From an uncultured Desulfovibrionaceae bacterium (GTDB taxonomy: Bacteria; Desulfobacterota; Desulfovibrionia; Desulfovibrionales; Desulfovibrionaceae), in NCBI GenBank assembly GCA_947178315.1, contig CAMWXW010000037.1, positions 1 through 6,112 on the forward strand: a stretch of 6,112 nucleotides of DNA, read 5' to 3'. The position numbers were made by a program, and so were the translations under genes. Positions 1-6,112 of the stretch are shown in pieces (the first letter of the stretch is position 1; every line of letters begins with the position of its first letter). A model generated the notes under the pieces. The model saw only the letters and a list, made by a program, of their open reading frames with translations. It made no database searches and was not told the origin of the DNA.

Positions 1-1996
1 ACATATAAATTTACAACAGAAAGCTATTGAGCAATTTGAAGTTATCAGCTCGCAACAATTAGAGCATCTCAACTCTCTTGTTGACGCTTTTTACGATACA
101 ATTAAAGTACAAGCACAGTATGTTGCTAAAACAGAAAGTATTGAACAGTTTACACAATCATTCTCTCTTTCAGATGAAAGTATCACTAATAAAAATATTG
201 CGACTATTCAGAGCAGAGTATCTTTTGTTTTTGCAAACTACTATAATACCATACAGTCACTTAAGTTACTCCATGTTGGTAGTACACGCAATCAGTTTCT
301 TACATATCCTACTAAAATGACTCCTTCTGAATCCACATACAAGGGGTGGTTGAATACTGCCTTACGAACAAAAGAGCTTACTATTACAGCTCCCTATTAT
401 GTGGATAATCTGCACAATCTTGTTATTACAAGTATTACACCTATTAAACAGAAGTCTGGTGCTATTTCTGGAGATCTCGCAATTACATATAGTATTGATG
501 AGCTTCTCAATTCATTTAGTCAGATAAATTTTGAAGGGGCTGGAAATATCATCGTCTTTAGTGAAACTGGACAACTTCTTCTCTCTCCTGAAACAAAAGA
601 AAAACCATCTCTCTTACTTGCCAATGCATCTGCTGGTTCTGTGCCTGGATATAGCAATCTCTATACACTGCCAAGTGGACTCCATAAAGTAATATATAAT
701 GGAACAAAACATATTGTTGTTTCATATACAACCTCTATTGGTTGGAAAATACTCTCCCTTGTTGATGAAGATATACTTATGGATAAAACATTCCAAACTG
801 TTGATACAGCTCTCTTCTGGGGTGGTTGTGCTACTATCTTAATCATGATTGCTGTGTTCTTTATTATCAAGAATGTTACAAAATCAATCCTTCTTCTTGT
901 CGATGCTTCCATCGCTATAGCAGATGATGCAAGCAATACAAAATTACCTGATCCAACTCTTTTTGGTGGTGAACTCCTTACATTGCGTAATTCACTGGCT
1001 CAGATGTTAGACAATCTCTTACAACTCATAGCAAGCTCTCATACAAAATCAGAGGAGGCTCAAGCTCTTGCAGAAAAAGCTCAACATGCTCTTGAACAGG
1101 CAAAAATAGCTGAAGAAAAAGCTGAAGAGGCAAGAAGAGAAGGTATTCTTTCTGCTGCAAAAAGATTAGAAGATATCACAGAGAAAATATATTCCTCAGC
1201 TCAAGAGCTTTCTGTAAATATCGAGCAAGCAAAAACTGCTACAAGTAGAGAAAAAGAGCGAACTGCTGAAGCAAATAAGGCTCTTGAACACATGAATACA
1301 CTTGCTTCAAATACAACTCAAAATGCCTCTGTGGCTCTATCAAATGCTATCAATGCAAAAACACAAGCTGTCAATGGTGGAAATGTTGTTCAAGATGTCG
1401 TCGAAAGCATTCAGAAAGTCAATGAACTTCGCATTGAGATGTCTGAAAATATCAATACTCTTGGTGAGAGAGTCAATGGAATCAATCATATTATCACTGT
1501 CATCAACGATATTGCTGATCAAACAAATCTACTTGCTCTTAACGCAGCAATAGAAGCTGCCCGTGCTGGAGAGTCTGGAAAAGGATTCGCTGTTGTTGCT
1601 GATGAAGTAAGGAAACTTGCAGAAAAAACTATGTTTGCTACAAAAGACGTAACTGAAGCTATCAATATTATCCAAAAAGAAACAAAAGCAAATATAGAAG
1701 GTATGGAATACACTACTAAGAGTATCGAGAATAGTACAAATCTTGCTCTTGATGCTGGAAAAGCACTTACTACCATTGTAGAGATTTCTCAAACAACGGC
1801 AGATGAGATGCAAACTATTGAAAGCATGATGCAAAAACAATCAAAAACAACGGAAGAAGTAGCTAGTATCACAAATGAGAGTTATGAGACTTCACATCAA
1901 CTTTCTGAAATGATGAATAAAGCAGCAGAGAATGTTCAAATTCTACATGGATTGTCAGAAGAGTTGCATAACATCATTCAAGAGTTATCGAAGTAG
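1..1996 (+). CDS. Methyl-accepting chemotaxis protein with extracytoplasmic Cache-type sensor (5'-partial)
   Basis: A membrane chemoreceptor that senses a ligand outside the cytoplasm and controls the CheA kinase through CheW. The frame is open from base 2 to the TAG at 1994-1996, giving 664 visible residues; the ATG at 317 is internal, because the sensor domain reads continuously from upstream of it. Residues are numbered from base 2. Residues 1 to about 268 look like a dCache sensor: a long N-terminal helix, then 'GWLNTAL', 'APYYVD' and 'ISGDLAI'. A membrane helix lies at about 270-290 ([19 protein letters not shown]). A degenerate HAMP follows to about 345, then an Ala/Glu/Lys-rich coiled coil. 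The highly conserved signalling tip starts at D503 ([20 protein letters not shown]) and ends near 'RKLAEKT' (about 543). The C-terminus 'IIQELSK' has no CheR-binding pentapeptide of the NWETF type. The first membrane helix and start codon are missing, probably a few dozen codons. The ligand is unknown. The MCP assignment is secure; the Cache subtype is inferred. Confidence 0.95.
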   Translation, partial: HINLQQKAIEQFEVISSQQLEHLNSLVDAFYDTIKVQAQYVAKTESIEQFTQSFSLSDESITNKNIATIQSRVSFVFANYYNTIQSLKLLHVGSTRNQFLTYPTKMTPSESTYKGWLNTALRTKELTITAPYYVDNLHNLVITSITPIKQKSGAISGDLAITYSIDELLNSFSQINFEGAGNIIVFSETGQLLLSPETKEKPSLLLANASAGSVPGYSNLYTLPSGLHKVIYNGTKHIVVSYTTSIGWKILSLVDEDILMDKTFQTVDTALFWGGCATILIMIAVFFIIKNVTKSILLLVDASIAIADDASNTKLPDPTLFGGELLTLRNSLAQMLDNLLQLIASSHTKSEEAQALAEKAQHALEQAKIAEEKAEEARREGILSAAKRLEDITEKIYSSAQELSVNIEQAKTATSREKERTAEANKALEHMNTLASNTTQNASVALSNAINAKTQAVNGGNVVQDVVESIQKVNELRIEMSENINTLGERVNGINHIITVINDIADQTNLLALNAAIEAARAGESGKGFAVVADEVRKLAEKTMFATKDVTEAINIIQKETKANIEGMEYTTKSIENSTNLALDAGKALTTIVEISQTTADEMQTIESMMQKQSKTTEEVASITNESYETSHQLSEMMNKAAENVQILHGLSEELHNIIQELSK

Positions 1997-2002
1997 CAGA
2001 TA

Positions 2003-2051
2003 TCTTTGTAGACAAAATACAACACAACTCTTGTATCTTTGTCTACAAAGA
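2003..2051 (+). terminator. Long near-perfect hairpin just after the MCP gene; possible terminator without a U-tract
   Basis: The left arm at 2003-2022 pairs with the right arm at 2031-2051 across an 8-base loop (CACAACTC, 2023-2030). That gives 20 base pairs interrupted only by one bulged C at 2037. The outer part is TCTTTGTAGACAAA against TTTGTCTACAAAGA, and the inner part is ATACAA against TTGTAT. It begins 6 bases after the MCP stop codon. The right arm is followed by AAAGAGTATTG rather than a run of T, and the minus strand has no T-run either. It is therefore not a textbook intrinsic terminator. It could still end transcription, protect the 3' end of the mcp mRNA, or be a dyad bound by a protein. 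Confidence 0.5.
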
Positions 2052-2071
2052 AAGAGTATTGATTTGCATTA

Positions 2072-2099
2072 TTTACAAATATTAAAAAGTATGTATACT
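2072..2099 (+). promoter_or_regulatory. Candidate sigma70-type promoter for clpS-clpA
   Basis: TTTACA at 2072-2077 (5 of 6 to TTGACA) and TATACT at 2094-2099 (5 of 6 to TATAAT) are separated by 16 bases. Transcription would start near 2105-2107, about 65 bases before the preferred clpS start. The position fits: after the hairpin that closes the mcp gene and before the first gene of the clp operon. The whole gap is very AT-rich, so chance matches are likely. This is a prediction from consensus only. Confidence 0.4.
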
Positions 2100-2128
2100 A
2101 ATTTAGACATATTAGATATATCATAAAT

Positions 2129-2146
2129 TAACACTCCCTTGTGTTA
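2129..2146 (+). other. Small hairpin in the putative clpS leader
   Basis: TAACAC (2129-2134) and GTGTTA (2141-2146) form a perfect 6-bp stem around the loop TCCCTT. It lies downstream of the candidate promoter and 13 bases upstream of the clpS Shine-Dalgarno sequence. CTCC at 2134-2137 is complementary to the GGAG at 2160-2163, so the two could pair in an alternative fold. As a DNA dyad it could also be an operator. The stem is short and may be chance. Confidence 0.3.
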
Positions 2147-2159
2147 TCAACATGATGCT

Positions 2160-2163
2160 GGAG
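2160..2163 (+). promoter_or_regulatory. Ribosome binding site that decides the clpS start
   Basis: GGAG sits 6 bases upstream of the ATG at 2170, ideal Shine-Dalgarno spacing. The in-frame ATGs at 2152 and 2155 are preceded by GTTATCAAC, with no purine-rich motif, and the GGAG itself lies inside the frame that would start there. This favours 2170 as the translation start. Confidence 0.6.
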
Positions 2164-2169
2164 ATAGAA

Positions 2170-2472
2170 ATGACTAATAATGAATACGATACTGATAAAG
2201 TCCACATTGAATATATTTCAATAGATGAACCTCCTCGCTATAGAGTATTTTTACTCAATGATGATTACACCACTATGGACTTTGTAGTTACAGTCTTAGA
2301 GAAGGTCTTTCATAAAGAACATGGCGAAGCAGAAGACTTAATGAATGAAATACACACTACAGGAAGAGGTTTTTGTGGTGAGTATACACATGAAATAGCT
2401 GAAACAAAAGTTCACCTTGTCCATCAAAAAGCACAACAGGCCGGATTCCCATTGCGATGTGTTATGGAATAA
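2170..2472 (+). CDS. clpS: ATP-dependent Clp protease adaptor ClpS
   Basis: A cytosolic adaptor that binds proteins with N-degron residues and hands them to the ClpA N-domain for degradation by ClpAP. From the ATG at 2170 the protein is 100 residues. After a short acidic, flexible N-terminal extension comes the ClpS core, with 'PPRYRVFLLNDDYTTMDFV', then 'MNEIHTTGRGFCGEYTHEIAETK', and a C-terminal 'GFPL'. The residues matching the E. coli N-degron pocket are all present: N30, D31, D32, the gatekeeper Met (M36) and H62, with the same 32-residue N-to-H spacing as E. coli N34/H66. Thr replaces the Pro that commonly precedes the gatekeeper Met. The upstream ATG at 2152 would add six residues (MMLEIE) but has no ribosome binding site, so 2170 is preferred. 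clpA follows after 27 bases, making an operon very likely. The family call is firm; the exact start is less so. Confidence 0.95.
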   Translation: MTNNEYDTDKVHIEYISIDEPPRYRVFLLNDDYTTMDFVVTVLEKVFHKEHGEAEDLMNEIHTTGRGFCGEYTHEIAETKVHLVHQKAQQAGFPLRCVME

Positions 2473-2499
2473 TCTTAATTTTACCACGAGGGTTCTATA

Positions 2500-4713
2500 A
2501 TGATGTTTGAAAAAAATCTTGAAGATGTGTTAAGTAAAGCTGTTGGATTAACAAGAGTATATAAACACGAACTACTTACAGTAGAACATGTACTCCTTGC
2601 ATTGGCACAAGCTGAAGCTGGTAAAAAATTGCTTGATTCCTTTACTATTCCACCGTCTAAACTAGAGATGCTCCTTGATTACTTCCTGAAAGAGCAAGTT
2701 GAAGTTGTTCCTACTGAAAGTATCGATGATATCATACAAACACAGAGCGTACAAAGAACACTTGCACGTACTGTGCATCGAGTTACGAATTCACATAAAA
2801 GGAAAGCAACACTTGCAGATTTCTTACTCTCCTTACTTGAGGAGTCAGATTCCTATGCTGTTGCAGCTCTCCAAGCCCTCAATATAAATCATGAGCTTGT
2901 GCAAAAAAGTGCAGAGCTTGGTGAAGAAGATTTTCAAGATAGCAATTCTCTCTTACATAAGATTACGATATCTCTTTCTGAAGAGGCAGAGAAAGGAAGA
3001 ATAGATGCTATTATAGGAAGAGAAAAAGAAATTGATAGAATTTTACAAATACTTGCTCGTAGAAAGAAAAATAATCCTATTCTCATTGGAGATCCCGGGG
3101 TTGGAAAAACTACTATTTTAGAAGGATTAGCTTTACGTATTGCTCAAGGAGATGTACCTGAACAATGTAAAAATATGCGTCTCTATATACTTGAGATAGG
3201 AAGTCTTCTTGCCGGCACAAAGTACAGAGGTGATTTTGAAGCAAAAATGCAAGAACTCCTAAAAGAGTTAAAAGCAATGCCTAATGCTGTTCTTATTATC
3301 GATGAAATACATTCTATTGTAGGTGCAGGTGCTACTTCTGGAAGCTCTGTAGATGCAGCTAGTCTTCTTAAACCTATTTTAGCAAGAGGAGAAATACGCT
3401 GTATTGGCTCGACAACACATGAAGAGTATCAAGCATACATAGAGAAAGATAAAGCCCTTTCACGACGCTTTCAACCTGTATATGTAGATGAACCGGATCA
3501 AAAAACGTCACTTGCTATTATAGAAGGTATTATGCCTTTATATGAAGCATATCACAAAGTTCATTATACACAGAATGCACTCTCTTCTGCTATTGCACTT
3601 TCTGTAAAATATATGCCTGAACGACAATTGCCAGATAAAGCTATTGATATCCTTGATGAAGCCGGTGCTTCTGCTCGACTCCACGCACAAACAAATACAG
3701 AGAAACAAAAAGTTACCATAACAACAAAAGATGTAGAACGAACTATTGCCTCCATGGTACAAGTTCCAGTTCAAAATATAGAGATATCTAAAAAACACAT
3801 GCTACAAACACTCAAAGCTGATTTACAACACGCTATTGTAGGACAAGATATAGCAATAGATCTTGTAACAAAGGCAATTATTCGCTCTTATCTCGGCTTA
3901 GTAGATGGAACTCGTCCTATTGGCTCCTTTCTCTTTTATGGTCCGACTGGTGTTGGTAAAACAGAGCTTGCAAAAAAGATATCAGAAAAACTTGCTATTT
4001 CATTCCACAGATTTGATATGAGTGAATATATGGAACAACATTCCGTAGCACGCTTAATAGGTTCACCTCCTGGCTATGTTGGCTTTGATCAAAGTGGACT
4101 TCTTACAGATGCTGTCAAGAAAACCCCATATTGTGTCGTCTTACTTGATGAAATAGAAAAAGCACACCCAGATGTTTTCAATATCCTTCTTCAAGTCATG
4201 GATTATGGCTCACTTACAGACAACAAAGGACGAAAAGTTGATTTTAGAAATGTAATCCTTATTATGACGTCTAATGTAGGTGTTGAAGAGATGAATAAGA
4301 ATTCCATTGGTTTTGATAGCTTATATGCTCCTGATATGGCAAAGACTCAAAAAGCACTTGAGCGAACATTCTCACCAGAGTTTCGTAATCGACTCGATGC
4401 AATGATTCCTTTCACTCCGCTTTCTGAAAGTTCTATGCATGCTATACTTGATATTGCTATAGAAAAAACAAAGACTCTCTTAAAACCATATAAAATACGA
4501 ATGACAATTACTGATAAAGCATGGCAATATATGCAATCTCAAGGATTTGATACTACTATGGGAGCTCGTCCTCTCCAACGCTTCATTCGTACAGCGCTTT
4601 ATGATATGATTGCTGATGCAATAGTAACTCAAACCATTCATAAAGGAGATCATATAACTATAGATTCTGATGGTACATCGCTTACCCTTCTTCCCACTGT
4701 CATACCTGCGTAA
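2500..4713 (+). CDS. clpA: ATP-dependent Clp protease ATP-binding subunit ClpA
   Basis: A hexameric AAA+ unfoldase that threads substrates, including those brought by ClpS, into the ClpP chamber. At 737 residues it is close to E. coli ClpA (758). Residues 1 to about 145 form the Clp N-domain that docks ClpS. AAA-1 has Walker A GDPGVGKT (197-204), pore-loop Y242, Walker B D268-E269 and Arg pair R322-R323. AAA-2 has Walker A GPTGVGKT (481-488), pore loop PPGYVGF with Y526, Walker B D550-E551, Arg fingers in 'FRNRLD' (R629, R631) and sensor-2 GAR (688-690). There is no ClpB/ClpC-type middle coiled coil between the modules. The ClpP-docking loop is I603-G604-F605, where E. coli has IGL. All catalytic motifs look intact. 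The start at 2500 has GAGGG at 2488-2492, 7 bases upstream; a second ATG follows at once. ClpP is not in this window. No aat (Leu/Phe-tRNA transferase) gene follows. Confidence 0.98.
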   Translation: MMFEKNLEDVLSKAVGLTRVYKHELLTVEHVLLALAQAEAGKKLLDSFTIPPSKLEMLLDYFLKEQVEVVPTESIDDIIQTQSVQRTLARTVHRVTNSHKRKATLADFLLSLLEESDSYAVAALQALNINHELVQKSAELGEEDFQDSNSLLHKITISLSEEAEKGRIDAIIGREKEIDRILQILARRKKNNPILIGDPGVGKTTILEGLALRIAQGDVPEQCKNMRLYILEIGSLLAGTKYRGDFEAKMQELLKELKAMPNAVLIIDEIHSIVGAGATSGSSVDAASLLKPILARGEIRCIGSTTHEEYQAYIEKDKALSRRFQPVYVDEPDQKTSLAIIEGIMPLYEAYHKVHYTQNALSSAIALSVKYMPERQLPDKAIDILDEAGASARLHAQTNTEKQKVTITTKDVERTIASMVQVPVQNIEISKKHMLQTLKADLQHAIVGQDIAIDLVTKAIIRSYLGLVDGTRPIGSFLFYGPTGVGKTELAKKISEKLAISFHRFDMSEYMEQHSVARLIGSPPGYVGFDQSGLLTDAVKKTPYCVVLLDEIEKAHPDVFNILLQVMDYGSLTDNKGRKVDFRNVILIMTSNVGVEEMNKNSIGFDSLYAPDMAKTQKALERTFSPEFRNRLDAMIPFTPLSESSMHAILDIAIEKTKTLLKPYKIRMTITDKAWQYMQSQGFDTTMGARPLQRFIRTALYDMIADAIVTQTIHKGDHITIDSDGTSLTLLPTVIPA

Positions 4714-4718
4714 AGTCT

Positions 4719-4747
4719 AAGGGGAGTCCACCTCTTGGACTCTCTTT
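4719..4747 (+). terminator. Probable terminator or attenuator after clpA
   Basis: GAGTCC (4724-4729) pairs with GGACTC (4737-4742) around the loop ACCTCTT. The stem extends outward through 4719-4723 with 4743-4747, using two G-U pairs, to 11 pairs in all. It starts 5 bases after the clpA stop and lies 33 bases before nadK. The 3' side ends in TCTTTCCCTC, pyrimidine-rich but not a clean T-run, so termination may be partial. Its G/C-richness stands out from the surrounding sequence. Confidence 0.5.
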
Positions 4748-4780
4748 CCCTCATAGTTATCTTCCACAACAGAGGTTATA

Positions 4781-5569
4781 ATGCCAACAATATGGATCAT
4801 CTATAAACAGGAAGATACAAAAGCACGAGATATTCTTCCTCAAATACACGATCTTTTAGAACAAAATAAATATCATGCTCATACATTTTGTATAGATGAA
4901 TTACCAATTCTTGAAAACTACTCAAGACTTATTCTATTAGCATTAGGCGGTGATGGTACTATCCTAAGTTTAGTCAATCATAATAGAAAAGCTCGTTTTC
5001 CTATTATAAGTATAAATACTGGAACACTTGGATTTCTAACAACATTCTCATTAGATTCATGGTATGACTCTCTTATACCAAGACTTAGAGAGTATCATAT
5101 TGAGGACGTCCCTCTTCTCCATATAATATCAGGTCTCTATTCTGATATTGCACTCAATGAAGTTAGTATCACTCGTAGTGGTATTGCTCGCAATATTTCT
5201 ATTCAAGTTGATATTGATACAGAACATCTATATACATTTGCTGGAGATGGGATTCTCGTTGCTACACAATATGGATCTTCTGCATATTCTCGTTCTGTTG
5301 GTGGCTCACTCATACACCCTGCTATTCAGGCTTTTATTATCTCTCCTATTGTTCCACTTTCTCCTTCATTACCTGCACTTGTCATTCCCTCTACAGCAAA
5401 AGTTTCTCTATCTGTATTAGAAGGTGATGCTATTATTACATGTGATGGACAACGTGTTGTCCCACTTTCATCTCCAATTCTCATAGAGCAAGCACCATAT
5501 ACTATGCCTTTTATTTCCTCCATAAAAAATACCTATTATTCTCATATACAGAAGAAGAAAATTATTTGA
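4781..5569 (+). CDS. nadK: NAD kinase (ATP-NAD kinase)
   Basis: Phosphorylates NAD+ to NADP+ in the cytosol, the only known de novo route to NADP. The protein has 262 residues, slightly shorter than E. coli NadK (292). The N-terminal domain carries the diagnostic G56-G-D-G-T60 loop, followed by 'ISINTGTLGFLTTF', which matches the family's G-x-N-x-G-x-LGFL block. The NE motif is N126-E127 in 'ALNEVSITR'. The second conserved region reads 'AGDGILVAT', then QYGSSAYS and 'VGGSLIHP'; the usual TPTGSTAYS is here T162-Q-Y-G-S-S-A-Y-S170, a local departure with the Gly, first Ser, Ala and Tyr kept. The late DGQ motif is at 222-224. AGAGG at 4771-4775 is 5 bases from the ATG, supporting this start. 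It follows clpA by 67 bases across a possible terminator, so it may use its own promoter or read-through; I see no convincing promoter in the gap. The lysine-rich tail KKKII is unremarkable. Confidence 0.95.
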   Translation: MPTIWIIYKQEDTKARDILPQIHDLLEQNKYHAHTFCIDELPILENYSRLILLALGGDGTILSLVNHNRKARFPIISINTGTLGFLTTFSLDSWYDSLIPRLREYHIEDVPLLHIISGLYSDIALNEVSITRSGIARNISIQVDIDTEHLYTFAGDGILVATQYGSSAYSRSVGGSLIHPAIQAFIISPIVPLSPSLPALVIPSTAKVSLSVLEGDAIITCDGQRVVPLSSPILIEQAPYTMPFISSIKNTYYSHIQKKKII

Positions 5570-5642
5570 GTAAGAACCATACTCTTCTCTTGCAGATATT
5601 CTTAGTATTATATATATTCAAAAAGCTAAGGAGATTTCTTTT

Positions 5643-6110
5643 ATGCATCATACACTGCATATTATTCATGTAGGAAAACATAGCGGTGAGTGGTATTCTC
5701 TTGGGAATGAATATATCAAGAGAATGTCTCGTTCATGGCATATACAAATTTCGACTATTAAAGATGCTTCCTCTAGTCTTTCTATAGAAGAGCGTAAAAA
5801 AAGAGAGACTCAAAAAATACTGCCTCTCCTCACAGAACATTCTCTTCTTATTGAATTACACCCCGAAGGTACAACTTACTCTTCACTTCAATTTGCACAA
5901 AAAATGAGTATATGGTGTGAAAATAGAGCTAAGATTCCAACATTTCTACTTGCTGGTACTTTTGGATTTGCAAGAGAACAACTACCACCTAATCGTACTA
6001 TTCTTTCTCTTAGCCCCATGACATTTACACATGAAATGACCTACGCTCTTCTTTTAGAGCAAATATATCGTTCTTATACACTTCTTACAAATATACCTTA
6101 TCACTATTAA
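5643..6110 (+). CDS. rlmH: 23S rRNA (pseudouridine-1915-N3)-methyltransferase RlmH
   Basis: A small SPOUT-class methyltransferase that uses S-adenosylmethionine to methylate N3 of pseudouridine 1915 in helix 69 of 23S rRNA, acting as a dimer on assembled 70S ribosomes. The 155 residues equal the E. coli length, so the gene is complete; the TAA is two bases from the window's end. Family marks include 'HIIHVGK' near the start, 'NEYIKRM', the SAM-binding glycine loop at about 103-108, 'ILSLSPMTFTHEM', 'LLLEQIYRSY' and the C-terminal 'PYHY'. Two spots differ from consensus: the loop reads L-A-G-T-F-G where IGG followed by an acidic residue and Gly is usual, and the final residue is Tyr where Arg or Lys normally follows YH. 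AAGGAG at 5628-5633, 9 bases before the ATG, sets the start. It lies 73 bases after nadK and could be read from the same transcript. Confidence 0.95.
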   Translation: MHHTLHIIHVGKHSGEWYSLGNEYIKRMSRSWHIQISTIKDASSSLSIEERKKRETQKILPLLTEHSLLIELHPEGTTYSSLQFAQKMSIWCENRAKIPTFLLAGTFGFAREQLPPNRTILSLSPMTFTHEMTYALLLEQIYRSYTLLTNIPYHY

Positions 6111-6112
6111 TC

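Noticed and set aside
78..320. 80-residue + strand frame at the start of the window
   Set aside because: It overlaps the open MCP sensor frame, which shows continuous Cache-like sequence from base 2; this frame is a shadow.
661..936. 91-residue minus-strand frame inside the MCP gene
   Set aside because: Antisense to the membrane and HAMP region of a clear MCP; no family features and no ribosome binding site recognised.
1519..1840. Two overlapping minus-strand frames (85 and 103 residues) opposite the MCP signalling tip
   Set aside because: They are antisense to the most conserved part of the receptor; long frames there follow from its codon composition.
1932..2126. 64-residue + strand frame crossing the end of the MCP gene and the hairpin
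   Set aside because: It starts inside the MCP in another frame, runs through the inverted repeat, and resembles no known family.
2496..2501. TATAAT overlapping the clpA start codon, and a similar TATAAT at 4777-4782 at the nadK start
   Set aside because: As -10 boxes they would put the transcript start inside the coding sequence; both genes have good Shine-Dalgarno sequences just upstream, so these are chance matches in AT-rich DNA.
3538..3798. Minus-strand frames of 86 and 63 residues opposite clpA
   Set aside because: Shadows of a well-conserved ClpA region; no independent support.
5148..5523. Alternative frames within nadK on both strands
   Set aside because: The NadK frame contains all family motifs here; the overlapping frames are low-complexity Leu/Ser-rich shadows.
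5568..5591. Small hairpin GAGTA/TACTC after nadK followed by TTCTCTT
   Set aside because: Only 5 AT-rich pairs, partly inside the nadK stop codon; too weak to call a terminator.
5590..5618. Possible promoter before rlmH: TTGCAG and TATATT with 17-base spacing
   Set aside because: The -35 matches only 3 of 6 consensus bases and the TATATT lies in an alternating AT run, so support is insufficient.
1..6112. Search for CRISPR arrays, tRNA/rRNA genes, insertion sequences, toxin-antitoxin or defence genes
   Set aside because: No regularly spaced repeats, cloverleaf-like sequences, transposase motifs or terminal inverted repeats were seen; nearly all the sequence is explained by five housekeeping or signalling genes.

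Overview
This window looks like an ordinary stretch of a strongly AT-rich bacterial chromosome, with all genes on the + strand. It holds the 3' end of a methyl-accepting chemotaxis protein (MCP) gene, then clpS, clpA, nadK and rlmH. The linker and bundle of the MCP resemble MCPs I know from Desulfovibrionaceae: an Ala/Glu-rich linker, a segment starting '[13 protein letters not shown]', and the hairpin tip. Together with the low GC content this suggests a low-GC, possibly host-associated member of that family, with Lawsonia as the best-fitting known example. That assignment is inference from memory and was not tested by any search.

Layout. The MCP reading frame is open from the first base to the stop at 1994-1996, so its N-terminus (first membrane helix and start) lies upstream of the window. 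A 173-base gap follows. It carries a long near-perfect hairpin (2003-2051), a plausible sigma70-type promoter (2072-2099) and a short leader hairpin (2129-2146). clpS and clpA then lie 27 bases apart and form a clear adaptor/unfoldase operon. A G/C-richer hairpin at 4719-4747 sits between clpA and nadK and may end or attenuate the clp transcript. nadK (NAD kinase) and rlmH (23S rRNA pseudouridine-1915 N3-methyltransferase) follow, each with a good ribosome binding site. rlmH ends two bases before the window does.

How the genes work together. ClpS recognises N-degron substrates and delivers them to ClpA, which unfolds them into ClpP (encoded elsewhere). NadK and RlmH are housekeeping enzymes with no direct mechanistic link to ClpSA; their adjacency is probably co-transcription or simple gene packing. 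The MCP is a separate signalling unit of the chemotaxis array.

I found no mobile elements, CRISPR arrays, RNA genes or clearly new system. The points worth a second look are the hairpins in the mcp-clpS gap, the clpS start, and local departures from family consensus in NadK, RlmH and the MCP sensor/HAMP region.
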